From: Plazaster borealis
Lineage: Eukaryota; Echinodermata; Asteroidea; Forcipulatida; Labidiasteridae
Reading direction: 5' to 3'
DNA: 64,000 nt
Assembly: GCA_021014325.1 (NCBI GenBank)
Contig: CM037462.1
Coordinates: 17,380,135-17,444,134 of the forward strand
Made by a program: the position numbers and the translations under genes. Every line of letters begins with the position of its first letter. Position 1 is the first letter of the stretch. Positions 1 to 11,039 of the stretch are shown in pieces. The notes beneath the pieces were generated by a model, which was not told the DNA's origin, did not search any database, and saw only the letters and a program-made list of their open reading frames with translations.

Positions 1-407
1 GGCAGGATACTTTTTGAAATATTCATTTTGCAATATGCCTTTTTACCGGCCATCTTCTCACTGCATCATTTGTTGTGATACTGACTGAACATTTGACTGG
101 AAAGTAAGTTTTTAAATGTAGTTTGAACGTTTTTGAATGTTTTTAAAAATGCAAAATAATGAATCCATAGCCTATTAGTAAATTATACAAATGTTGTACA
201 GGTCATGCTCTTGTTTTCTGTAAAACTGCAATTGCAGTTTTGTGTGCTAATTTAAATGTTGCCTTGCCCTTGGGTTAGCAACTTTTCAAATTGACTTTAA
301 AGCATTATTCAGCAGATGAGTTATAATTTTTAAATGACAAATTAATTACACATCAAAATTTGTCTAAAAGAGGTCTAGTCTAAAACAGTAACACCATATA
401 AAGACTG

Positions 408-570
408 TGTTGTGACCAGGTGGCCAAGCGGTTTAGTGCAGAGAACTGAGGTTCATGGTAAATCACTGGAGTGTGGCTTCGAGTTGCAGTCGTGACATTT
501 GTGCCCTTGTTTGAACAAGACACTTTTCTATAAATAATTTACAGTGCGATATATATCCTCATTCATATAT
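408..570 (+). mobile_element. tRNA-Leu-like SINE, old 5' fragment
   Basis: The head GTGGCCAAGCGGTTTAGTGC resembles the A-box side of a type II tRNA. A degenerate B box, GTCGTGACATTTGTGCCC and an AAGACACTT follow, in the same order as in the intact copies at 33.2 and 37.7 kb but in plus orientation and much more diverged. The 3' body and tail are missing. Confidence 0.5.
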
Positions 571-1492
571 GATGGCTGCACTGAAGATAGAAATTAAAAA
601 GAGAGTATAGACCATGCAAGTCTTTATTCATATTTAAACATTTTGGGGGGTACCTTGGATTCTGGGGCGTAGCCGGGGCATTTTCTTTGGGAGGGTGTTT
701 TGATTGACCCCATTGTCTGCCATTGCTGAGGTCAAACAATGGAAATGTGCATGTATGTAGACTCCGCGCACAACTCTCAGCCAATGGTAGGTCTTCATTA
801 ATCTCAGTGAGGGTGCTGTTTGGGCTTGTGATGCATATTATATGCAAGGGGTCTGATGGCAAACTGGCTGACTATTTATATTCTGCACTGGCACTTCATT
901 GCGACTTGCAGTGTTTATCAGCCTTCTACACCACACTCTTATACTTCTCCCATCGCCCACCCCCACCCCACCCCCTAAAAAAACAAAAACAAAACAACAA
1001 CAAAACAACAACAACACTGGCTGTAAAATAAACTTATCTCGATACGTCAGGTTTAAAGAAGAGGCAAGGAAAATAGACAGAAAAATAACAATGTAGTGCA
1101 ATAAGATTGCAGCCAGTTGCAGGATGATTAATACGATACTGTTTCAAATACAATTTCTTTTGTAGTGCAACAATGTGGTATCTCTGATAAAAACTTCTGA
1201 TGTTTATATCACACACAAAAATTGGAATTAGATAGGCTACCACCTTGTTGTTAAATACACAAGCGTGCAAGAAACAACCTTTTGACCAAACTAAGTTGAC
1301 CTTTTTTCACTGACGCAACGAGTACGCAGGCCTACATGTAATACTTCATGAGGCAATTGCCCCCATGACCCCTGGTCATTGCCTTTAGAGCCCATTGAAA
1401 TGCTCTAATAGAAATTGTTCTAAATTTCCCTTTAAGAGGTGCCCTTAAGTTGGGACAACTGCCTTGCCCATACAGGAATGAAGTATCGGACC

Positions 1493-1642
1493 GGGGGCTG
1501 ATTTCACAAAGAGCTAAGATTGATCCGAACTGCGAATATATCTTAATTGCTAAGCAAAGTGTGAAGTCACAATACAAATCACTATGGTAACACTGACAAC
1601 TCATCTTAAGATGAATCTTAGTGCTTTGTGAAATCGAGCCCT
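1493..1642 (+). mobile_element. TTTCACAAAGAGCTAAGATT inverted-repeat element
   Basis: The left arm GGGCTGATTTCACAAAGAGC is inverted at the right end as GCTTTGTGAAATCGAGCCCT, and TAAGATT follows inside each. The interior GTGTGAAGTCACAATACAAA, ATCACTATGGTAACACTGAC is found inverted at 56.7 kb. Confidence 0.6.
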
Positions 1643-2516
1643 AAGTGTGTCATGTAAATTAGTAATGGTTATATAACCAATACCTTAAAGCGACAATTTC
1701 TTTTAGAATATATTGCAAAATGGAAGCAGCTGATTGTTCATCAGAGAATTTCCTGTAGGCGTGTCCCAACTATACAAATTTTACAGATGCCGAATTTTGC
1801 TAAGGTGATACATCATTGTTGAATCTTCCATTCATTACCTCCTGCCTAGGCAGGTGGTTGATTAATAGGTAAACAAAAAATGGCTGCCCTATCAAACCTT
1901 TACCCTGTACTTTCGGAGGTTAAAAACCCCATTCAAATCATGATTCACATTTTTTCGTATTTTTCATCTGGCATGAGTTGAAAATAGAAACATTCATGTG
2001 GATATTGTATGAGGTACATCAAGTTGTACATTGTTTAGAATGAAAAACAGGTGAATTGGAGACCAGCTGTAGTTTCCATAGTCAGTGTCATTGTGCCCTT
2101 AACAGGAATATCACTTTAGAAATCACAGTCTGTGACTATTGTCCCAATGGTTAGTGGTGCCTTGTCAATGAATGTGATGTTGAAAAGCTACACAAAATCA
2201 TCTGTGTGACATTTAAGAGCTGCTGCAAACATTTTAGTGTATTCCCCAGTCATATGTGATCTGCTCTGGTAAGATGTTCATAGAATGAATCTTTGCTGGA
2301 TAGTCACAGCTTGTGAATGGGACCATTTCCTGCTTTACAATTGTTAGATAGTGTTAAACCTTCCTTATTCAGGAAAAGCATGGCGAGTTTGTAAAAGATG
2401 GTTTAAAACACTGTTTGCATTTTGCATTTAAGCAAACGTCCATTTGTGAAATGTTTCCTGAATCTTACAACACCTTGATAAATTTCTTTTGCTTTTTTTC
2501 TCATTTTGTTGATAAG

Positions 2517-2716
2517 GACTCACGTAGCAGTGGCGGGGGCGCCATTTTCTACCCCATCACGGTCGGTGGAAGTACAGACAGCCCTCGACAGCTTCGAAGA
2601 CATCCCTATACAGAGATGCTCAAGCCCAGCTCACTCAGTCTCAAGATCGGGCCGCGAATTGAGGTCACTGACTCCACCGAATCGCTGGACAGAGAAGTGG
2701 AAAACCTCAACCTCAG
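2517..2716 (+). CDS. Probable internal coding exon of an unrecognised protein
   Basis: This is the best coding exon in the window. It reads as 66 complete codons plus two bases, with no stop. The peptide is rich in Ser, Pro and charged residues: it opens with DSRSSGGGAIFYPITVGG, has RRHPYTEMLKPSSLSLKIG in the middle and ends DREVENLNL. The acceptor follows a long T/C-rich tract and ATAAG at 2512-2516. The donor AG|GTGAGG begins at 2717 and is close to consensus. GC content jumps above the AT-rich flanks and falls again after the donor, and many codons end in C or G. The stop that closes the frame comes just after the donor, as expected for an intron. The exon starts in phase 0 if the acceptor at 2516 is used (CAG acceptors at 2527 and 2530 are alternatives) and ends in phase 2. 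The composition suggests a disordered linker or phospho-regulated region. I do not recognise the family. No partner exon could be assigned with confidence. Confidence 0.6.
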
Positions 2717-3208
2717 GTGAGGCTAGATTTATCATAAAGCAGGGCATGAAATCAAGGTGCACAAATTTGCTGTTAATGGAAAAAAAAAAGGCGTCCTAAT
2801 TGCTAACTTAATATCGTTATTCATGGTTTTTCAAAAATTATCTGATATCAGAGGTCAGAAGGCCAAGTTATTTGTTTGTTTATTTATTTATTTTATTTAT
2901 TAATTGAGCCTTTAGACATGTACAAGACGAATAAAAAAGACAAATCAAAAACAAACGGAAATGATCCGAATCACTATTTAAAAGAGCAATACCCTGACAA
3001 TATTTTATGTAGTTTATTAACATAGACTGTTTGAACCACAATATTTTAAAATGAGGAAAACATAAATAAGTAAAACCAAATTTTAAAAACAGCAAACCTT
3101 TTATAGACAGAGACAAGAACAAAGGGTTTGCACAAATTAAAAGACAGGGATCGGGAAACTGAATTCTTCTTTAGGATTCTGGCAAGTGAGGGTATTGTTG
3201 ATTTTTTT

Positions 3209-3345
3209 TAGGCTGAGCTGCTTAGTATTACACCTAGGTTGCAGGTTCAAGTCCCGCTCTAGTAATTTTTCTTTGTTCAACTCAAAGTTGTTTTGTAAAA
3301 TACCCTGTCAGTTTCCCTTGTTGTTTATCACTTGTTACACCTTGG
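3209..3345 (+). mobile_element. tRNA-derived SINE, family 2
   Basis: B box GGTTCAAGTCC at 3244-3254 is followed by CGCTCTAGTAA, a TTTTTCTTTGTTCAACTC block and CAGTTTCCCTTGTTG. The same order appears at 18228 and 62760. The A-box half is decayed. Confidence 0.55.
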
Positions 3346-3764
3346 TATTACAATTCTTGAAACAGTGTCTAGTTCTCTACCTCTGTCTACCATTAGTAGT
3401 TTTTTTCTGGCAGGAGCAGAGTTTTAGATGAGTTTTAGATCTAAATAGTAGGCTGTTCAAATTCAAACTAAGGCGTCCAGAAGATACCCAGATGCATTGC
3501 TAGGTGTCTTTGACCCCAAGAAACCTAACTACCTTAAAATCCATCAAAATCCAACATCTAATTTTACCAATGTTTGATGGATTGTAGATCAGTACTGCTT
3601 AGCCAACCAAATCATGCTTGGGATAGGGTTACCGTGCTAAAGGTTTGGGTGCTTAACTCCTGTGATTTACTAGGATCCTTCCTCACTCTAACAAAATCCT
3701 CTACCATGACACTCAACACCCAAACAATTGGACTCTGATTATAATGGTATGCCTGATCCTACGC

Positions 3765-4171
3765 AGGGCTCGAATTTGGGGGGGGGGAATCCACAAGACC
3801 ACAGGGCTTGTTACTCAAAATGTTTACTGGACCAGAATTGTTTTTACAAGACCAGAATCAAAATGACAAAAAAAGTCCTGACACAGCTTAACGTACATTT
3901 AACTGGTTTTATTTGAACAAGTACTAAGACATGTAAAGAGAAAATTTATCTCGTTTGTCTTTATGGGTATTAATACTTCATTACTACATAGAAATGAAAG
4001 GTATTCTATCAGACTCAAAGTCAACATTTGAACACGATCTTACACAGAGTAAGGTATTCTTTTTCAACTGAAAAATCACAAGATCGCCGGACTTGTCCAG
4101 TCATTAGTTTACTGGCCTGACACTAAAACTACTGGGCTCGGGCCTGTGGTCCAGTGTAAAATTCGAGCCCT
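3765..4171 (+). mobile_element. AGGGCTCGAA element
   Basis: It starts AGGGCTCGAATTTGGG followed by an 11-14 G run, and ends AAAATTCGAGCCCT. The internal order is ACAGGGCTTGTTACTC, ACTGGACCAGAATTG, TTTACAAGACCAGAATC and, near the right end, GGACTTGTCCAG, TACTGGCCTGACACTAAAAC. It matches the 32.7 kb copy. The frames inside it (3728, 4104) are not genes. Confidence 0.65.
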
Positions 4172-4289
4172 GGGCCATGTAAAGCATTATTGGTTTACGG
4201 GTGCAGTCCATCAGAATCAAACAAAACACGCAGTTTGATTTTGAAGGGTTTGGGATGGTTAGGCTTTGATCTCTTTCTAATGTCAAATG

Positions 4290-4630
4290 TCGAGGTCCAT
4301 GTCCAACAGCCACCGTGCCGCAATCGGGTCACAGCTGGCTAGAAGAACGAAGCCACCTTCCAGTTTTCTAATGGGGCATTCGTTGACGCGATGTGCCTTG
4401 CGGTCTGATAAGCAGCCCCACATTCACACCCTTGGCTTCATATGCCACTTGTGTAGCATATGTGGCCAGTACGCCCTTAGTCTTGGTTCCAAGACCTTCG
4501 CACCATGCGTCGGGTTATCGTGTTAGGAGTATGAGGTAGTAACATCTTGGACCAAGACTAGTACGCCCTTGGCCTGTGAGGAGCCAGTTTAGGCTTGGAA
4601 TAGTTTTAGGAACATGGCCAAACTAACTGT
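4290..4630. other. GC-richer stretch, unassigned
   Basis: It is richer in GC than its flanks. AGTACGCCCTTAGTCTTGG and, 90 bp on, CTAGTACGCCCTTGG repeat a core; CATATGCCAC and GCATATGTGG form a small dyad. No credible exon was found. It may be an old repeat. Confidence 0.3.
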
Positions 4631-4639
4631 CTTTGGGTC

Positions 4640-7600
4640 ATAGAATATATGTTTGACATTGTTTTGGGAAAAATGCATTTGAACAATCAAAGTGTCTGAT
4701 TTGGTGAACACTTTTCTGGTAAAACTGTAAATTTTATTGAATATAGGTGCTCATGTCACAAGCAGAGTAACATTTGATTGTATTTCAAATTGAGGATAAC
4801 ATTGATGGAAATATAACATTGAAATGGGATCAACTTAATAGACGTTGTAGATTAATATTCTGCCCGGCTGTGTGCGTGCCCACGCATCATAGTTTGCATA
4901 ATTGTGCATAAATTGGGATTAGGAGGGACATCATGAATCAGATCACCTTTGAATTATGTGACCTTTTACGTCACTCCTTAGCAAAATTTATGCAAAGAAA
5001 GAATCTGCGCTCCAACTACTGAGCAAATTTCAAGAGAGGGCGGTTTAGTTGCAAACAAAGGGCACATGGTCTATAGCTCTAATTTGAAACTAAGTTTGAG
5101 TAGAAAGTTTGAAATTCTCCCCAATAATAATCAAATCTCTAACTGATGAATTACTCAACTGCCAATTGAAGTGGTTTGTACATTAATTACACAAAAATCA
5201 TGCCGTCTGAAGCCACGTGGCCCACAAAAGACCGTGTTCATTTTAAAGATCATAACAAAGAGTATTAAGCCTCACGGCTAAACCCACTGTACCGAACTGA
5301 CCTTTATACGTAACTTAGTACATGCACCTTTTCAGCCTCCAACAATAACGCATTAATACAAAATAAACCACACTCAAATTGAACCCAGAATATATTTACT
5401 CTAACAACACTTTTTAGCACTTGTTGTTTGCTTTGAGCTTTAATACCCATTTGTATGGGTGCACTCACAAAACATCTAGAGTTTCACTGGTAATGTTCTC
5501 AAATAAAAATCAATTATTGTAAAAACAAACGGTAAAAATGTTTAGTTTACATATCAGAAGTTATTGTTTGAAATAGTTAAAAGGAAATTTTCAAGACACT
5601 CAGAAAGACTGTTAAGAGACTGTTAGGCCTATAAAGTGTTTCGTCAGAGGGGACGCTATTTAGGGGGGTTGTGCAGACAATTTACTATTAATTGTATTTT
5701 GAAGAGAGCTCTGTTGATTCAAGCAGGGAGTTTGGTATATATCAAGACTATTTTGCTGTAACACCATCTTAACTTAAAAGTGTTTGAGTTTTACATTAAA
5801 AGGTGTTCCTCAAAGTCAACTTTGTTTTTCTTTCTCCATGCTTTCTTCTTGTTCAATTCTGTCCTGTCTACATCTACTTCTTGTCTGCAAATTCTCAGAT
5901 CTGGGTAAGTTCCTCTAAATATTTCTTTTCAAATTCGATAACTTTACATTCACCATGGTTTGTCCCATTCCTCCCAAATTTACATTTTGATGAAACATTG
6001 ATTGATATGAGAACCACAGCGACCCTTTGCCGATCTCAAGATTATTCAATCCGGTCAGCTTGGACTGGACCGGGAAAAAAACACCACACCTTCTAATCAT
6101 AGACTCTCCTAGTCAGAGATCGTCATTATCTCCATCAGTGCAAACATCCGTTTCCTCATGCCATGAAGATCACGCATTGTATCTCATCAAAATCAGATGC
6201 TTGCTTTTAAAATTGATGTTTGAGGCTGCTCAAGCTGGGGCATAATGGGGGTTGATGCTCCACCAGGGGCTTGCCCTTGGGGATAATAATGTACACTCCT
6301 ACACACTGCTCTGAAACGTGCCCTGGCTCTGAAAGCCCAACAACTGATGCAGAGCAAATTTTTTAATTGAAATGAAAATATATTTTCAAATGTGGAAGTA
6401 ATTTCTCTGACATTTTTATTTCGACTTGTATAACTTCATAAATGCGGTGGACGTCTTGGTTGGATTCCCTGTATCTTTATGTCAATACAAATACAGCTCC
6501 CTATAAATCAAAAGAGGCCAGACTATTTTATTTGCAGCCTCGATTTGGCCATTGTGAATGAGAAGAGAACAGCAAAAGCCACTTTTCTGATATTTGCAGA
6601 AGAAATACTTCATTTTAAAATCTCACCCCGAAAAAAAAACAACCCCAAAATATTATCCCACTCCGTCAGGGTTTTCCTTTCCTTTAAAATATGTTGACTT
6701 AGCATGGTTCTGATCAAAACGCTCATTTTCAAAGCTTCTTTTTCTGTCTTGGGAAAAAGATTTCAGACCATCCAGGTCAGCCCTAACTTTTGGTTGACTA
6801 AACAAGAACAACAGAGGGGGCTATTCATGAAGACTATTAAACACATTTATTTTTTTTAATCACTGACTGCAATTGTGAACCACAAGAGGGGGCTATTGCA
6901 AATTAACCATGGCTGGTTTCATCTAAATAAAAGACACCTGAATAGGAAGGACTACAATAAAATTACAATATTTTACTTGATAAATTTACTCCATGTGTGT
7001 GTAGTTAATGTGGGACTTGACATTTACAGGACGATATTTGTAAAGTCTTTTTTCTCCTCATTTGAGCAGAGTTGGCTTTTCTAAAGCGTGAGTGCGCTGG
7101 GACATAATCTGGTAACTTTTTATGACTGGTTTAATTTACTTTCACTTTTACTTATGATTCTTTACATTGTTGTAATGTTGATGGATTACCCCCTCCCTAC
7201 CTGTACGCAATACCGGTAAATTCCCTTTTTGATGTTGTCTTGCTCTTCTTTGATTGGATGATCGTCAGTCATGTGACTTGACTGTAGTGTCAATTTCCAG
7301 CTATTTACTTTGTACTGTAATCAAGTTAGTAATTACCACACTGTCCTTTGACCATCACCAACATGTAATCAACTTGGCCATTAAGGCCAGTGGCAACTTT
7401 CTTAAGGCGCTGCTGCACAATGGACATGATGCTTGTACAGTTTGTCTCTTTATTGACAGGCATGCGTTGTTCAATATTTAAATTACCTTGCGAGTTTCCT
7501 GTGATCCGACCTCAAAATCTCAGAAATTGTTGAAGACGGAAAGAAGGAACAAAGCAAGCGGGAAATAATCACAGCTGCCTCTATACAATGCAGCTTCCTG

Positions 7601-8250
7601 TCAGACCGTCTGGAGAGAGACGAGATGCTGTGTAAACCTTGGATGGTTTGAGGGTGGTCTCTGCATGTAAGGCTGAACAACTAATACGAAATAAGAACTT
7701 CATTCATGGAGTGTTTTCCAGGAAAGTATTGAGGAAGATATTCAAATCCTTAATAAATCGCCAGAAAAACATAATGAATGGGGACATGCAAAAACTTGAT
7801 CCAGTTTTAATTTCTTGATAACAATTAAGAAATATTAGGTGCACAAATTTATAATTGGATTTAATTTCTATCCTGATGTGCTCCTTCTTTTCTTTCTGAA
7901 GTTAAAAGTTCATCTTGGTAAATTATTTACAATTTAAAAATTGAGCGCCCCATATGTTGCATCTAGTTATTAGTGCTTCATGTTTTATTTAGAAGAGCTT
8001 CAAAATCTGCCTTCAATAAAGTAGAATTTGTCAAATTTGAGTACTACATCTAAACTGCAATAAGTGAATCCTGCTGCACAAAGGATCAAGTAACAAATGT
8101 AAAGGGCACACAAATTTAAATTTTGTACGGAAAGGTTTTAGGCAGCAACATCTGCCTGGTCTATTGTAGCATGATCAGAATGTTTCCAATTGAAGTGTTA
8201 TGACTTTATTTTCATATTATTATTATTTTGTTGTGTATGAAAGTCAGATG
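4640..8250. other. AT-rich DNA without recognised gene
   Basis: Apart from short A or T runs I see no gene, tRNA or repeat family member. The small frames here have no coding look. Confidence 0.5.
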
Positions 8251-8257
8251 ATTGGCA

Positions 8258-8412
8258 CATGGGGACCTCTTATTACTCCAAAAATTAATGACCATAAAAA
8301 CTTACTTGGTAAAGAGCACCGGAGAGCTGCTGATACTATAATTTATAGCATTGTTAGAAACGACACCCTTTGAAGTTATGTAGTTTTAGAGGAAGAGGTA
8401 ATTTTTCACCCA
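8258..8412 (-). mobile_element. Fragment of the older TTAA-type MITE
   Basis: ATTACTCCAAAAATTAATGA, AACTTACTTGGTAAAGAGCA, GGAGAGCTGCTGATACTATA and GGAAGAGGTAATTTTTCACC match the left half of the 52.3 kb copy. Confidence 0.5.
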
Positions 8413-9108
8413 TGTATGTTGATAATTTGTATTATTTAAAAATGGATGGAAGGGAATGCCCCCTTCACCTTTCTGAATAGCCATGATGAGAACTCATCTG
8501 TCATAAGTCAGTTTGAAGCACGTCACATGCTTGCTGTCATTGTCATTCGCCGTGTCGCTTTAGTACCAAGAGACTCTGACAACACATCCTTAACTCTAAC
8601 ATCTCCGGAAACGTCCCTGTACTTTACCCCTCCCTCATAAATATACCCTGGAAGACGAGCCACATATCTAGAGGCAAGATACTTCCTCTATGAAGCTTTC
8701 AGGTCAGTAGCAAGTAAAGTACTCAAGATTCAGAGATAGAACAAATTGGATTCGCCTTAGTTACGATCACCGATCACCCTCGCTGATCCACTCTCATTCA
8801 TAAGTGGCGCCTAGGTAGATTATCACCAGGCAAGCGTTAAGCTGCTTCGATAGTTCCTCCCAATTTTTTTTACATTTTCCTGAAGTTTAACAAAGATTTA
8901 TATCCGCCAGGATCTAACTGTTTTTATATTGCCAATAAAATCACACAATTTCAATGAAAATGACTGGCATGTATGGACAGGCTAATGAAAAAGTCTCTTA
9001 AACCCACAATCGAAATTGTCCAGTGACATTGACTGAGCGGAAGGAACATGATCAGATAAGTGGATTTGAGATTGAGGCAATTTAAGATGTTTTTGTCAGG
9101 TGGTTGTT

Positions 9109-9463
9109 TTAAAGGGAGGGTATACCTTTGGTAATTACTCCAAAAATGAATGACCACAAAAAACTTACTTTGATAAGAAGCACTGCAGCTGTTGATTATG
9201 TATAACATCTTGAGAAACAATTCCCTCCTAAGGAATGGGGTTTTATAGAAAGAGATTCAAAAGATTGTCATTCTGACCATTGCAATTGCGGATTATTCTT
9301 CCTGCATGGACACAACCGCTACAGTTTTTTCAGCGAAATCTCAAAAACCCTACCAAATTTTGAACTGAAATTTTCACAGGTTAGTTGTATTGTTTATATC
9401 TACATGTATATAGGATACAAACAATCAAACAGTTCAAAAAACCAAAGGTATACCTTGCCTTAG
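9109..9463 (-). mobile_element. Older MITE with GTATACCTTTGG ends
   Basis: TTAAAGGGAGGGTATACCTT leads in, and ACCAAAGGTATACCTTGCCT closes. The left half parallels the TTAA family (AAACTTACTTTGATAAGAAG). The right half (TTGCGGATTATTCTTCCTGC, CACAGGTTAGTTGTATTG) is shared with a fragment at 49120-49308. Confidence 0.55.
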
Positions 9464-9639
9464 TTTTTTGTTTTTAATTAGAATGTCATCAGAAGTATAG
9501 GCCTAATTGAAGTGAGACAGCTTCATCACTAAAGCACTTATTAAAAAAGTTATGGATGGCTTGAACGAGGTCTCACATTATATGTCCTCTTTACTTCAAT
9601 AAGTAGTGCCTCCATGATGTAACAGCAGGCATAGCAATA

Positions 9640-9830
9640 CACAGAGGCCACAGAGGCCATGGCCTCTGTTGCCCCTGGTCTTCGCCTTGGTGCTACTTCA
9701 AAAATTTCCCTTAATAGCCTTAACATTTTTCCAATGGAGTTCCCCTTTCAAAATAAAAATGGCCTTGCACCCTCAAAGATGAAATTCCTGGCCTGTAACA
9801 GAGCCCAGAACACTTCATTATGTTATGCTC
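9640..9830 (+). repeat. GCCATGGCCTCTGTTGCCCC dispersed repeat
   Basis: CACAGAGGCCATGGCCTCTG, then TTCCAATGGAGTTCCCCTTT, AAAATGGCCTTGCACCCTCA and GATGAAATTCCTGGCCTG. The same order occurs at 47768, and degenerate copies at 17288 and 22150. The 105-codon frame from 9659 is this repeat plus the next one, not a gene. Confidence 0.6.
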
Positions 9831-9860
9831 TTGATGCTCAATTTAGGAGCATGCACACAC

Positions 9861-10004
9861 CAGAGCTGCCAACTCTCCCCAATTCTGCAGAAATTTCCCT
9901 GAAAATAAACCAATCTTTCCATGTTCTGATGAACAACTTTGAAAATCTCCCTGATTGTTGTACACAATTTCACTGATTGCAAGATGCAAATGTCGGCAGC
10001 TCTG
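9861..10004 (+). mobile_element. CAGAGCTGCC inverted-repeat element
   Basis: It starts CAGAGCTGCCAACTCTCCCC and ends GGCAGCTCTG. ACACAC stands on both sides but is low complexity. AATAAACCAATCTTTCCATG and ATCTCCCTGATTGTTG inside recur at 54.9 kb. Confidence 0.6.
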
Positions 10005-10419
10005 ACACACCTTCCCCAGCAGTGGCTTTGATTTTATATTTCCTCTCCAGCTGGTCTTAACGAGAACAACAATATATTTTGAACCATGAGTAGGTCATAG
10101 GTTATAATTCGCTGCCCAGTGAAATCGCAATGTGATGCCACCTTTAAGTTTGTAAATCTTACCTCATCAGTCTGCCCATGGTCTGCCCATGGTCTGTCCA
10201 AACCTTGCCAGATGTACCTGCCTGAATATTGAACTTCATTAACGGAGAAGCCAGTCTTTATTCATGCGAGAGTAAATAAACTCCCATCCTCCACTTTTCA
10301 ATAAACACACGATACCTGTGAAAATTTCATCAAATTTGATGCTCACCTAAGGGAAAGAGGAAACAACAACAAAATAGTTTATATTAGAGTATTTCTGCTT
10401 ACATCAGGCCTTTTATTTC

Positions 10420-10690
10420 AATTGAGGCAATCAAAATAAGCAACTGTGATTTGAGGGGTCTTCAAATGGCATTTCCTTGCTTTTAACTAATAAATAACTC
10501 GATTTGACAGTATTTCAGATGGAAACATTTCTCTGGAGGCTGTTTTGGTGCTGGTTCGAACTTTATAATCAATGAGCTTTCAGATTGAAATAAGTCAAGT
10601 TTTTGTTCCCCCCAATAATTACCAAGTCTATACTTTGTCTTTAAAACTGTCACATTGCCGTTGACGAGTACTTGAGCCAATGTGAGTTGA
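10420..10690 (+). repeat. Dispersed repeat with GTGCTGGT...GAGCTTTCAG
   Basis: CAATCAAAATAAGCAACTGT, GGGGTCTTCAAATGGCATTT, GACAGTATTTCAGATGGAAA, TTTATAATCAATGAGCTTTC and CAATAATTACCAAGTCTATA recur in this order at 13060-13245 and 60365-60570, and partly at 60655-60950 and, inverted, at 24405-24560. The minus-strand 103-codon frame here belongs to it. Confidence 0.5.
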
Positions 10691-10906
10691 GGTGCATGTA
10701 CTTTGTGACCACCGACATGCCAAGCATGATCTCCTGTGCCATGTATAATTAGTAGAATGTATGTGGGATCTTGAAAATTCCTGATAATGTTCAAATCGAC
10801 TCCCGTCAGACAGACGAGAGGATTGAGAATGTCTTTATGCTGAGTGATTCACGTGTTATGTGTTTAAGTATGAATGGCAATGAATCTTGCAAACTGTTTC
10901 CTGTAT

Positions 10907-11032
10907 TGGCATCTGGAGTGGTGTCTTCATTGGCGTCTTGACTGGCATCTCGATTGGCGTTTTGATTGGCGTCTTGATTGGCGTCTTGATTGGCGTCTTG
11001 ATTGGCGTCTTGATTGGTGTCTTGATTGGCAT
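10907..11032 (+). repeat. 12-bp tandem repeat TGGCGTCTTGAT
   Basis: Nine full units lie at 10919-11026; four in a row are identical and the edge units are diverged. Because 12 is a multiple of three, every frame gives a tetrapeptide repeat (DWRL on plus, RQSR on minus), which explains the long frames on both strands. No gene is implied. Confidence 0.85.
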
Positions 11033-11039
11033 GCTATTA

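Noticed and set aside
9659..9976. 105-codon plus-strand frame
   Set aside because: It spans two repeats, the GCCATGGCCTCTG repeat and the CAGAGCTGCC element, both found elsewhere without the frame intact.
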